NCBI GenBank assembly: GCA_040307135.1 | Contig: JAWRKD010000015.1 | Span: forward strand, 1 to 13,728 | Direction: 5' to 3' | Length of the DNA stretch: 13,728 bases | DNA from: Aminidesulfovibrio sp040307135 | GTDB taxonomy: Bacteria; Desulfobacterota; Desulfovibrionia; Desulfovibrionales; Desulfovibrionaceae | Shown here: piece by piece, positions 1 to 5,562 of the stretch | How positions within the stretch are numbered: position 1 is the stretch's first letter | Layout: each line of letters starts with the position of its first letter | Notes under the pieces: generated by a model | What the model was told of the DNA's origin: nothing | Database searches by the model: none | What the model saw: only the letters and a program-made list of their open reading frames with translations | Program-made: the position numbers and the translations under genes

Positions 1-91
1 GGCCGCGGCCGAGGCCTACCAGGACTCCCTGAACTGGGCGGACTGCTTCTTCGGGCTCCTGGCCAGCGCCCCGGGAGCCACCCTGCTGTGA
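1..91 (+). CDS. C-terminal end of an unidentified protein (5' end outside window)
   Basis: The frame beginning at base 2 is open from the window edge to a TGA at 89-91 and gives 29 residues ending NWADCFFGLLASAPGATLL. The mixed aromatic and hydrophobic composition looks like real protein rather than the Arg/Pro/Gly-rich text of the other frames here. The stop overlaps the GTG start of the next gene (GTGA at 88-91), which is common for translationally coupled neighbours. Too little is present to assign a family or function. Confidence 0.5.
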   Translation, partial: AAAEAYQDSLNWADCFFGLLASAPGATLL

Positions 92-723
92 GAACGACGA
101 CAGGGCGTATTCATTCTGCCAAAAGGCTGACGAAGGCCGACGCACGCCGACGCTCGGAGCGTGGCCCGGCCCGGGACCGGCTGCGCCGGACCCTGGCCGG
201 CATCCGCGCCCTGGCCCGGCCCCAGGACCCCGCGCCCGGGTCCCGGACCCTGGCCGAGATCCTCCAGGTGCGCCTGCTCCTGGAGCCGCCCATCGCGGAG
301 CTGGCCGCGCGCCGGGCCGGACCCGCGGACCTGGCCGAGCTGCGCATGCTGCTCCTGTGCCAGCGCCGGGACATCGCCGCGGGCGGCACGGGCCGCGATG
401 CGGACAGCGCCTTCCACGCCTGCCTGGCCCGGGTGGCGGGCAACTCCCTGCTCCTGGGACTGGTGGAGGGCCTGGCCCTGCGCCTGGCCCAGACCCGCGA
501 GGCCTTTCTCCGGCTCGACGAGGTGAACCGCATGACCTCCCTGGTGGCCCACGAGGCCGTGCTGGAGGCCGTGGAGCGCCGCGACCCCCGGGCCGCGGCC
601 CGGGCCATGCGCGAGCACCTGGCCCGCATGGAGCCCGCGTTCCTGGCCCCGGAACTGGCCGCGTCCTGGCCGGAAGAGCCCCAGGATCAGCCCAGCCGTC
701 GAACCTTCAACATCTTGGATTGA
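88..723 (+). CDS. FCD-domain protein (GntR/FadR-type ligand-binding domain without wHTH)
   Basis: A protein of 211 residues whose region from about 54 to 190 matches the all-helical FCD domain, the effector-binding half of FadR-subfamily GntR regulators. Visible landmarks are LAEILQVRLLLEP (55-67) and the usual metal-ligand set: D106 and H110 in DADSAFH, H155 in VAHEAVLEAV, and H177 in AMREHLARME. FadR-type regulators normally carry a winged helix of about 70 residues in front; here only about 50 Arg-rich residues precede the domain and no helix-turn-helix is recognisable. The GTG start overlaps the previous stop, with a poor GGGAG at 72-76 about 11 nt upstream, so the start is uncertain; the same frame is open to the window edge, but the upstream text does not look like a wHTH either. 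It may be a stand-alone sensor or a remnant of a regulator that lost its DNA-binding half. Confidence 0.7.
   Translation: MRTTTGRIHSAKRLTKADARRRSERGPARDRLRRTLAGIRALARPQDPAPGSRTLAEILQVRLLLEPPIAELAARRAGPADLAELRMLLLCQRRDIAAGGTGRDADSAFHACLARVAGNSLLLGLVEGLALRLAQTREAFLRLDEVNRMTSLVAHEAVLEAVERRDPRAAARAMREHLARMEPAFLAPELAASWPEEPQDQPSRRTFNILD
127..142 (+). repeat. 16-bp direct repeat, left copy
   Basis: CTGACGAAGGCCGACG is identical to 728-743. Here it lies inside the N-terminal coding region of the FCD protein and is followed by a second, diverged 10-mer (GACGCACGCC), so each copy is part of a short tandem of GACGAAGGCC-like units. Confidence 0.8.
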
Positions 724-727
724 TTGA

Positions 728-743
728 CTGACGAAGGCCGACG
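728..743 (+). repeat. 16-bp direct repeat, right copy
   Basis: An exact copy of 127-142, just after the stop of the FCD gene at 723. It continues into another near-copy of the 10-mer (GACGAAGGCT), so the FCD reading frame is bracketed by matching sequence. No hairpin followed by a T-run is seen in the 32-bp gap between the two convergent genes. Confidence 0.8.
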
Positions 744-755
744 AAGGCTGCCGTT

Positions 756-2150
756 TCAGGCCGGGCGGGGCAGGCGCACGCGCACCCGCGTGCCCTCGGT
801 CTCGGAGGTCTCCATGGACACGTCCCCGCCATGGGCCCGGGCGATGAGCCGGGCCGAATAGGTGCCCAGGCCCGTGCCCCCGGGCTTGTTCGCGGTGGAG
901 TACTTCTCGAAGAACCGGCCGCGCACGGCCGCGGGCACGCAGCCCTGGTTGTGGATGGAGATTTCGCGGAAGCCGTCCACCTCCTCCAGGGACACGCTGA
1001 TGCGGCTGCCCGAGGGCGCGGCCTCGCAGGCGTTCTTCAGGAGATTGGCGAAGAGCGTCTCCAGGTGGAGGGGGTCGCCGGAAACCGGACAGGGCTCGTC
1101 CGCGGGCCAGGGGCGGCCCTGGCGCAGGTAGGCCAGGCTCAGGCGCTTGCGCCGGATGAGCGGATCCAGGCGGCTCTCCACCCGGCCCAGGAGTCCGGAA
1201 AGGTCCAAAATCTCACGCGGCGGCCGGAACTCCCCGCGCTCCATGGCCAGCAGGTCCAGGGAGGTGTTCAAGAGCGCCAGCACCTGCTCCCCGGCCTCGC
1301 CCATGGCCTCGACCAGTGCCCGCTGCCGCTCGGACAGGCTCTCGTCCTTGAGCAGGATGCGGGCCAGACCCACGATGCCGGTGAGCGGGGACTTGATGTC
1401 GTGGCGGGCGATGCGTTCCACGTCCTCGCGCAGCCGCGCCAGGGCGTGCTGCTCGGTGACGTCCCGGGCGAAGGCCGCCACCAGGGAGACCCCGCCGTCG
1501 CGGCCCAGCACGGGCCAGAAGCTGTGCTCAAGCCAGCGTCCGTCGCGCTCGTCCTCGAAGCGCAGGCCCCGGCCCTGGCAGAAGACCTCCTCCACGTGCG
1601 AGAGCCGGGCCTCGAACAGGTCCCAGGGCAGGAACTCGTGCAGGTTGCGGCCGATCATCTCCTCGGGCGTGGCCCGGAAGCGCGCCGCGCCGGAGCGGTT
1701 CACGGCCACCACCTGGCCGTCCACGTCCAGGAGCAGGGCCGCGTCGTCCTCGGCGTCCAGGAGCACGCGGGCCAGGGCCTGGCCCCGGCGCAGACGGTCC
1801 TCGGCCAGGCGCTCCAGGGGCGTGCGCGCCAGCACCAGCCGCACCCCGCCGTGCCCCGCGGTCCCGGGCAGGCCGCGCACCTCCAGGAAAACCTCGCAGG
1901 AGCCGCGCGGCCCCCGCAGCCGGGCGTGGAACGGCCCGGGCCCCTGGGGGTTGTCCACGGCCTCGGCCCCGGGGCCAAGGTCGCGGAAGAAGCGGCCCGC
2001 AAGTCCGCCCGGACCGGCGTCCAGCAGGTCTTCCAGGGCGGGATTGGCGTGCAGGATGCGGCCCGAGGCGTCCAGGGCGGCCAGGCCCAGGGTCTGGGCC
2101 GCGAGCATGGATTCGAGCAAAGCGGGCGAGGGAGCCTGGGGAGCGGACAC
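756..2150 (-). CDS. Soluble double-PAS sensor histidine kinase
   Basis: A predicted cytoplasmic kinase of 464 residues with no membrane segment or signal peptide. Order: PAS about 15-110, PAS about 122-234 (ending in the typical AAFARDVTEQHALARL), HisKA with phospho-acceptor His about 250 in RIARHDIKSPLTG, then HATPase_c with the N-box LFANLLKNACEAAP and the G2 box GGTGLGTYSARLIARAHGG. The G1 region reads IHNQGCVP rather than DxGxG, so the usual Asp is Asn. A GTG start at 2150 is chosen because GGAGG (2156-2160) sits 5 nt upstream and a strong promoter lies just before it; the frame extends 28 codons further to 2234, but that would run through the promoter. There is no receiver domain, so it should pass phosphate to a separate response regulator. 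The signal is unknown. Confidence 0.88.
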   Translation of the reverse strand: MSAPQAPSPALLESMLAAQTLGLAALDASGRILHANPALEDLLDAGPGGLAGRFFRDLGPGAEAVDNPQGPGPFHARLRGPRGSCEVFLEVRGLPGTAGHGGVRLVLARTPLERLAEDRLRRGQALARVLLDAEDDAALLLDVDGQVVAVNRSGAARFRATPEEMIGRNLHEFLPWDLFEARLSHVEEVFCQGRGLRFEDERDGRWLEHSFWPVLGRDGGVSLVAAFARDVTEQHALARLREDVERIARHDIKSPLTGIVGLARILLKDESLSERQRALVEAMGEAGEQVLALLNTSLDLLAMERGEFRPPREILDLSGLLGRVESRLDPLIRRKRLSLAYLRQGRPWPADEPCPVSGDPLHLETLFANLLKNACEAAPSGSRISVSLEEVDGFREISIHNQGCVPAAVRGRFFEKYSTANKPGGTGLGTYSARLIARAHGGDVSMETSETEGTRVRVRLPRPA

Positions 2151-2171
2151 GGCTGCCTCCAGGTTGAGGGT

Positions 2172-2203
2172 CCGGTCCCCATTTGACGGACAAGGACCGG
2201 TCC
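2172..2203. promoter_or_regulatory. Candidate operator: palindrome GGACCGGTCC plus half-repeat
   Basis: The perfect 10-bp palindrome GGACCGGTCC (2194-2203) fills most of the spacer between -35 and -10 of the kinase promoter. CCGGTCC recurs in direct orientation at 2172-2178, over the predicted transcription start, 25 bp away. This placement suits a repressor site. CCGG-rich palindromes also arise by chance in such GC-rich DNA, and no regulator is identified. Confidence 0.35.
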
Positions 2204-2209
2204 TGTCAA
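2181..2209 (-). promoter_or_regulatory. Sigma-70-type promoter of the double-PAS kinase gene
   Basis: On the minus strand a perfect -35 TTGACA (2209-2204) is followed after 17 nt by the -10 TCAAAT (2186-2181, 4 of 6). Transcription would start near 2174, leaving a leader of about 24 nt with a GGAGG ribosome site before the GTG at 2150. Confidence 0.7.
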
Positions 2210-2313
2210 CGCCGAGGCCGGAAAATGACCGCAACCTTGCCGTTCACGGCCCCTGGCGCGCCCTTCCCCGAAAGCTCCGGCACGGCCCCCCGTTTCCGTG
2301 GCATGAGGCGGGG

Positions 2314-3120
2314 ATGGATCACGACGGGCCCATCCTTCTCCTGTCCTCGGGCAGCCTCTTCCACCTGGCCCTGCCGGACATCGCGGAAATCGCCGCCCTC
2401 TCGGGATTCCAGGGCCTGGAGCTGATCATCAACGACCCGCTCATGGCTCCGGGGCCGGGCATGGCGGCCGTGGACGCCATCTGCCCCATCCGGAGCCTGC
2501 ACGCGCCCTTCCGCCACCTGAGCCGCTGGGGCGGGCTGCCCGATTCCTGGCAGGCCGCCGTGGACCTGGCCAACTTCCTGCCCCGGGCGCGCAACGTGAC
2601 CCTGCACCCGCCCGAGGGCTCGGGGCCGTTCGCCCCGGCCGCGCGCTGGTTCGCCCGGGCCACGGACCTGCCGCTCCTGCTCAACTGCCTGGGCCGGGTG
2701 CATCTGTCCCTGGAGAACCTGCCCTGGCCGCCGTCCCAGCCCTTCGGCCGCGAACCCCTGGCCGCCCTGCTGGACCTCTGCCGCTCCAAGAACCTGGGCC
2801 TGACCCTGGACGTCTGCCACCTGGGGGTCTCGGGCCGCGACCCGGTGAGCGCCCTGGACCGCGTGCCGGACGGCCTGCTGTGCAACGTCCACTTCTCGGA
2901 CGCCCGCGGGTTCCAGGAGCATCTTCTGCCCGGCCAGGGCGCATTGCCGCTCGGCAAGGTGTTGGAACGTCTTGCCGAGCGGGGCTACAGCGGCTACATC
3001 ACGCTGGAGGTGCAGCCCGGGGCCCTGCCCTCGGCCCAGGCCGAGGCCGTGGTCCGGCTGGCGGAGCTGCGCGAGTGGATGGAACAATGTCTGGCGCGCA
3101 CCCAGGAGGCGGCGTTGTGA
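2314..3120 (+). CDS. Sugar phosphate isomerase/epimerase-like TIM-barrel protein
   Basis: A protein of 268 residues with the AP-endonuclease-2/xylose-isomerase-like barrel pattern. Candidate metal and substrate residues occur in the expected order at strand ends: E36 (GLELIIND), H63 (SLHAPF), H98 (VTLHPP), E134 (LSLENLPW), D166 and H169 (LTLDVCHLG), H193 (NVHFSD) and E232 (ITLEVQPG). Proteins of this superfamily isomerise or epimerise sugars and cyclitols or act on abasic DNA; the substrate cannot be told here. The ATG at 2314 has TGAGG (2304-2308) 5 nt upstream; the frame stays open far upstream, but that part is antisense to the kinase gene and does not look like protein. The stop overlaps the GTG of the thioesterase gene, so the two form an operon. 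No clear promoter is visible in 2210-2303. Confidence 0.82.
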   Translation: MDHDGPILLLSSGSLFHLALPDIAEIAALSGFQGLELIINDPLMAPGPGMAAVDAICPIRSLHAPFRHLSRWGGLPDSWQAAVDLANFLPRARNVTLHPPEGSGPFAPAARWFARATDLPLLLNCLGRVHLSLENLPWPPSQPFGREPLAALLDLCRSKNLGLTLDVCHLGVSGRDPVSALDRVPDGLLCNVHFSDARGFQEHLLPGQGALPLGKVLERLAERGYSGYITLEVQPGALPSAQAEAVVRLAELREWMEQCLARTQEAAL

Positions 3121-3542
3121 GCGATATCCGGGCCTATCTCGAAGCCGTGGTCCGGCCGGACCAGACCGTGAACAACCTGTTCGGGTTCCTGGGCGTGGAG
3201 GTGGCGGAGCTGGCTCCGGGCCAGGCCCGGCTCAGCCTGCCCCTGCGGCCCGAGTTCCTCCAGGGCGCGAACATGCTGGCGGGCGGCATCCTGGCCACGC
3301 TCCTGGACGAGACCATGGCCCACGCCGTGTTCCCCACCCTGCCCCCGGAGCGCCGCGTGTGCACCGTGGAGATGAGCGTGCGCTACCTGAGCGGCGTGGG
3401 GCCGCGGGACATGGACGGCCCTCCCCTGGTCTGCCGGGCCCAGGTGGTGCGCCAGGGCAGCCGCGTGGTCTTTGTGGAGGCCGGGATCACCCTGGCCGGA
3501 CGCGACGTGGCCCGGGCCAGCGCCAGCTTCCTGGTCGTCTGA
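3117..3542 (+). CDS. PaaI-like hotdog-fold thioesterase
   Basis: A protein of 141 residues, the usual size of a single 4HBT hotdog domain, predicted to hydrolyse acyl-CoA-type thioesters in the cytoplasm. The central helix motif is ANMLAGGILATLLDETMAHA (52-71), corresponding to the PaaI pattern in which HGG precedes a helix carrying an acidic residue; here the His position is A55, while D64 and E65 are present. The GTG at 3117 overlaps the upstream stop (GTGA) and has AGGAGG (3104-3109) 7 nt away, so this start is well supported. Coupling to the TIM-barrel gene suggests both serve one catabolic or repair step, but the substrate is unknown. No good plus-strand terminator follows; a weak CCC-TCG-GGGG-ATTTTTT occurs near 3889-3907. 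Confidence 0.85.
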   Translation: MSDIRAYLEAVVRPDQTVNNLFGFLGVEVAELAPGQARLSLPLRPEFLQGANMLAGGILATLLDETMAHAVFPTLPPERRVCTVEMSVRYLSGVGPRDMDGPPLVCRAQVVRQGSRVVFVEAGITLAGRDVARASASFLVV

Positions 3543-3754
3543 AAGAAACCGCCTGCCGCTCCGCGGGAACGGGGGGCGTCCCCTCAAGTATCCCTTTCCC
3601 GGACATGGGCCGCCGACTCCCGGCGCACGGGCCGGGAACAGCGGCTGGTGGCGCGGGTCGCAATCTGCCCGGGCGGACCTGGCCGGTCCTGGTCAAGGAA
3701 CACGTTTCGCGTCCGCCTTTCACAGGGGAAAAGACGCTGGCGGGAGAGGAAGAG

Positions 3755-3773
3755 AAAACCCGGCGAAGCCGGG
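3755..3773 (-). terminator. Intrinsic terminator (distal of a tandem pair)
   Basis: Minus strand: CCCGGC-TTC-GCCGGG (3773-3759), a perfect 6-bp GC stem with a tight TTCG-type loop, followed at once by TTTT (3758-3755) and a pyrimidine-rich run. It lies 11 nt beyond the first terminator. Confidence 0.7.
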
Positions 3774-3775
3774 GC

Positions 3776-3802
3776 AATAAAAAAGCGAAGCCAAGGCTTC
3801 GC
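3776..3802 (-). terminator. Intrinsic terminator (proximal of a tandem pair)
   Basis: Minus strand: GCGAAGCC-TT-GGCTTCGC (3802-3785), an 8-bp perfect inverted repeat, followed directly by TTTTTTATT (3784-3776). It is a textbook rho-independent terminator for minus-strand transcription, either the PHP gene ending at 4161 or an RNA starting in the gap. Confidence 0.82.
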
Positions 3803-3839
3803 AGACAGGGTCAGGTCAGGGGGAAAAAGACAAAAAGTT

Positions 3840-3915
3840 GTGAGCCGATTCCGGTGTTTTTCCGGCCTTCCCCTGGCTTCCGATGGCGGGCCCTCGGGGG
3901 ATTTTTTCGGCTCAC
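3840..3915. repeat. 9-bp inverted repeat enclosing 58 bp
   Basis: GTGAGCCGA (3840-3848) is the exact reverse complement of TCGGCTCAC (3907-3915). The enclosed DNA includes CCGG-TGTTTTT-CCGG and an ATTTTTT run. This could be a long-range RNA helix or the ends of a small REP-like element. Confidence 0.5.
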
Positions 3916-4017
3916 TGCGCTCTTTCAGGGCTCGGGGCGGCTCGATCCGCCAGATGTCGTTTGAACCCGCTGGCGTTTATTCCTGCTCACCCTCCGCTGA
4001 TGTTGGTCCTCTTGCCT

Positions 4018-4036
4018 CGGGAGGAACACCCTCCCG
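4018..4036. repeat. Perfect 7-bp hairpin
   Basis: CGGGAGG (4018-4024), loop AACAC, CCTCCCG (4030-4036). No T-run follows on either strand, so it is not an obvious terminator; it would be the 5' hairpin of the candidate minus-strand RNA. Confidence 0.55.
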
Positions 4037-4046
4037 CGTTAATGAA

Positions 4047-4074
4047 GAAATAAGCACGAAACCCGCGCAGTCAA
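4047..4074 (-). promoter_or_regulatory. Possible promoter for the candidate small RNA
   Basis: Minus strand: TTGACT (4074-4069, 5 of 6) and TATTTC (4052-4047, 3 of 6) separated by 16 nt; transcription would start near 4039. The -10 match is weak. Confidence 0.3.
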
Positions 4075-4118
4075 TGCGGACAGGCAGTGTTCAAAACTTT
4101 CTCTGCAATTTCAAGTGT

Positions 4119-4131
4119 TAGAAATTTTCTA
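4119..4131. repeat. AT-rich palindrome TAGAAA-T-TTTCTA
   Basis: A perfect 6+1+6 palindrome lies 30 bp beyond the PHP stop codon in the most AT-rich part of the gap. It could be a protein-binding site or a weak hairpin in the PHP 3' untranslated region; no T-run follows. Confidence 0.4.
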
Positions 4132-4160
4132 GACAATATGCACAGGCTACGGAAGGCGGC

Positions 4161-5021
4161 CTAGGCCCAGCGGCCCTGCCGCAGGCGGCGTTCGCGCAGC
4201 CGGTCCAGGACCTGGTCCGGCACGTGCAGGTTGCCCCGGCCCACGCCCAGCCGGATGCCCGGCTTGACCCGGCCGTGGTAGTCGCTGCCGCCCGAGGGCA
4301 GCAGGTCCAGGCGGCCGCAGAGGGCCGCGTACTGGTCCATCTGGCGCGGCGAGTGCTCGGAGTAATAGACCTCCATGGCCTCCAGGCCGAGGCTGCGCAG
4401 CTCGCGCACCAGGGGCTCCATCTCGGCCACGGACAGGCCCAGGAGGCAGGGGTGGGCCAGCACGGGGGTGGCCCCGTCGGCCAGGAGCGCCTCCATGGCC
4501 TTGCGCGGGGTGAGCTTGGCCTTGGGCACGTAGGCCTTGCCCCAGCGGCCCAGGAAGCGGCGGAAGGCCTCCTCCAGCGAGGTCACGGCCCGGAGCCGGA
4601 GCAGGACCTGGGCGAAGTGCGGGCGGCCCACCACGCCCCCGGCCTGGGACTCCACCTCCTCGTAGGTCAGGCCCGTGCCCAGGTCGGCCAGGCGCTTGGC
4701 CATTTCGCGGTTGCACTCCTCGCGGGCCGCGCGCAGCCAGGCCATGGTCCGGCGCAGGTTGGCCGGGTCCTCGGGCAGCCAGAGCCCCAGCAGGTGGATG
4801 GCCCCGCAGCGCGGCGGGGCCGAGACCGCCAGCTCCACGCCAGGAATCACGTCCAGGCCCTGCTCCAGGCCCTCGGCCCGGGCCTCGGCCAGGCCCTGGT
4901 CCGTGTCGTGGTCCGTGAGGGCGATGGCGGAAAGCCCGGCGGCCTTGGCCTTGCGCACGAGTTCGGCCGGGGAGTCCGTGCCGTCCGAGGCCGTGGAGTG
5001 GGTGTGCAGGTCAATGGCCAT
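4161..5021 (-). CDS. PHP-domain phosphoesterase of the RNase AM/TrpH (YciV) type
   Basis: A protein of 286 residues, close to the usual length of the TrpH/YciV family, metal-dependent phosphoesterases including E. coli RNase AM (Rnm), which trims RNA 5' ends and hydrolyses 3',5'-nucleoside bisphosphates. Metal-site motifs appear in order: DLHTHSTASDG (H6, H8), TDHDT (D37, H38), GVELAV (E63), IHLLG (H76), GRPHFAQ, VLAHP, VYYSEH and GSDYHG. ATG 5021 is chosen because MAIDLHTHS fits the family start; an earlier GTG at 5057 lacks a ribosome site. No Shine-Dalgarno precedes 5021, but TGGACG-17-TATCCT ends 6 nt before it, which predicts a leaderless mRNA. It is divergent from the receiver gene at 5102. 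Family assignment is firm; the exact substrate is inferred from the family. Confidence 0.88.
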   Translation of the reverse strand: MAIDLHTHSTASDGTDSPAELVRKAKAAGLSAIALTDHDTDQGLAEARAEGLEQGLDVIPGVELAVSAPPRCGAIHLLGLWLPEDPANLRRTMAWLRAAREECNREMAKRLADLGTGLTYEEVESQAGGVVGRPHFAQVLLRLRAVTSLEEAFRRFLGRWGKAYVPKAKLTPRKAMEALLADGATPVLAHPCLLGLSVAEMEPLVRELRSLGLEAMEVYYSEHSPRQMDQYAALCGRLDLLPSGGSDYHGRVKPGIRLGVGRGNLHVPDQVLDRLRERRLRQGRWA

Positions 5022-5027
5022 GGAGCG

Positions 5028-5056
5028 AGGATAATCCCGGCTCCGGCCCGCGTCCA
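5028..5056 (-). promoter_or_regulatory. Leaderless-type promoter of the PHP gene
   Basis: Minus strand: -35 TGGACG (5056-5051, 4 of 6), 17-nt spacer, -10 TATCCT (5033-5028, 4 of 6), then 6 nt to the ATG at 5021. Transcription would start at or next to the A of the start codon. Confidence 0.55.
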
Positions 5057-5072
5057 CTGCCCCCGGTGGACG
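5051..5072. repeat. Inverted repeat carrying both divergent -35 elements
   Basis: CGTCCAC (5051-5057), 8-nt centre, GTGGACG (5066-5072). Each arm contains the TGGACG used as -35 by one of the divergent genes. The centre of symmetry (5061.5) is equidistant, 40.5 bp, from the start codons at 5021 and 5102. It may be simply two mirrored promoters or also a shared regulator site. Confidence 0.6.
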
Positions 5073-5096
5073 GAGGCTGCCCGGCGGTGCTAGAAA
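5067..5096 (+). promoter_or_regulatory. Leaderless-type promoter of the response regulator gene
   Basis: -35 TGGACG (5067-5072) and an A/T-rich -10 in CTAGAAA (TAGAAA at 5091-5096 with an 18-nt spacer, or CTAGAA at 5090-5095 with 17). The -35 ends 29 nt before the ATG at 5102, the same distance as for the divergent PHP gene, and no Shine-Dalgarno is seen. Confidence 0.5.
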
Positions 5097-5101
5097 AGTC
5101 C

Positions 5102-5476
5102 ATGCCCAAACTCCTGCTGGCGGACGACGTGGATGCGGCCCGGGCCATCGCCCGGCTCTATCTCCAGGGCCTGGACCTGGAGGTGGACGAGGCCGCGGAC
5201 GGGGCCAGGGCCGTGGAGCTCTTCTGCGCCGGGTCCTATTTCCTGGTGCTCCTGGACCTGGAGATGCCCGTGCTCCACGGCCTGGACGCGGTGCGCGCCA
5301 TGCGCGCCGAGGAGGCCCGCAGCGGGCGGCCCCGCACGCCCGTGCTGGCCCTCACGGCCCACGACGACGCGGCCCATGCCGAGGCCTGCCTGGAGGCGGG
5401 CTGCGACGAGGTCCTGGTCAAGCCGCTCAACCGCACGCGCCTGCGCGAGGCCGTGACCGGCCGCCTGCCCGCCTGA
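5102..5476 (+). CDS. Single-domain (CheY-like) response regulator
   Basis: A protein of 124 residues consisting only of a receiver domain. The acidic pocket is D8 and D9 (LLLADDVD), the phospho-acceptor D52 (VLLDLEMP), the switch T85 (LALTAHDD), and the conserved lysine K107 (VLVKPLN), so all key residues are intact. Without an output domain it should act by protein-protein contact, as CheY-like, phosphorelay or diguanylate-pathway receivers do. The frame opens at a GTG at 5066, but the receiver fold starts at MPKLLLADD and the promoter covers 5067-5096, so ATG 5102 is preferred. It lies 86 nt upstream of cheV in the same direction, which hints at, but does not prove, a chemotaxis role; the kinase partner is unknown. 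A GGCCG-TGAC-CGGCC hairpin (5449-5462) and a T-rich run (5477-5487) lie at its 3' end but are about 18 nt apart, so termination is uncertain. Confidence 0.85.
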   Translation: MPKLLLADDVDAARAIARLYLQGLDLEVDEAADGARAVELFCAGSYFLVLLDLEMPVLHGLDAVRAMRAEEARSGRPRTPVLALTAHDDAAHAEACLEAGCDEVLVKPLNRTRLREAVTGRLPA

Positions 5477-5562
5477 TTATTTTTTTTCCCCGTTCTTTGC
5501 CCCGGCCGAAAACGGGCGCTACAAGGAAGCCTGCGGACCAACCCCTGCCTGGAGGCGCGGCC

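Larger units (their letters stand above)
3759..4039 (-). ncRNA. Candidate small RNA ending at the tandem terminators
   Basis: The minus strand from a possible start near 4039 has a 7-bp hairpin at its 5' end (4036-4018), a 5-bp hairpin GGCGG/CCGCC (3951-3936), a 9-bp long-range pairing (3915-3907 with 3848-3840) and two intrinsic terminators at the 3' end. A promoter-like TTGACT-16-TATTTC sits just upstream. It matches no known RNA family that I can recognise: there are no tRNA, tmRNA, RNase P or SRP signature motifs. The alternative is a long 3' untranslated region of the PHP gene. Confidence 0.35.
3543..4160. other. Non-coding region between convergent genes, rich in inverted repeats
   Basis: About 620 bases without a convincing gene, the longest such stretch here, and more AT-rich than its surroundings, especially 3775-3850 and 4040-4140. 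Frames are open in places, but their translations are Arg/Pro-rich or lack a ribosome site. It holds two tandem minus-strand terminators, a 9-bp long-range inverted repeat, two hairpins, a palindrome and a possible minus-strand promoter, described separately. Confidence 0.7.

Noticed and set aside
1..87. Extension of the FCD frame to the window edge as a missing wHTH
   Set aside because: The translation is Gly/Pro/Leu-rich and not HTH-like; the overlapping frame ending at 91 looks more like protein.
1147..2313. Upstream extension of the TIM-barrel gene frame, in frame back to 1147
   Set aside because: This part is antisense to the double-PAS kinase and is Ser/Arg-rich without domain character; a ribosome site supports ATG 2314.
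5449..5487. Hairpin GGCCG-TGAC-CGGCC followed by a T-rich run as terminator of the receiver gene
   Set aside because: The T-run begins about 18 nt after the stem, too far for a normal intrinsic terminator.
5505..5512. GCCGAAAA resembles the flagellar sigma-28 -10 box upstream of cheV
   Set aside because: There is no TAAA-type -35 at the right distance; the match alone is too short.
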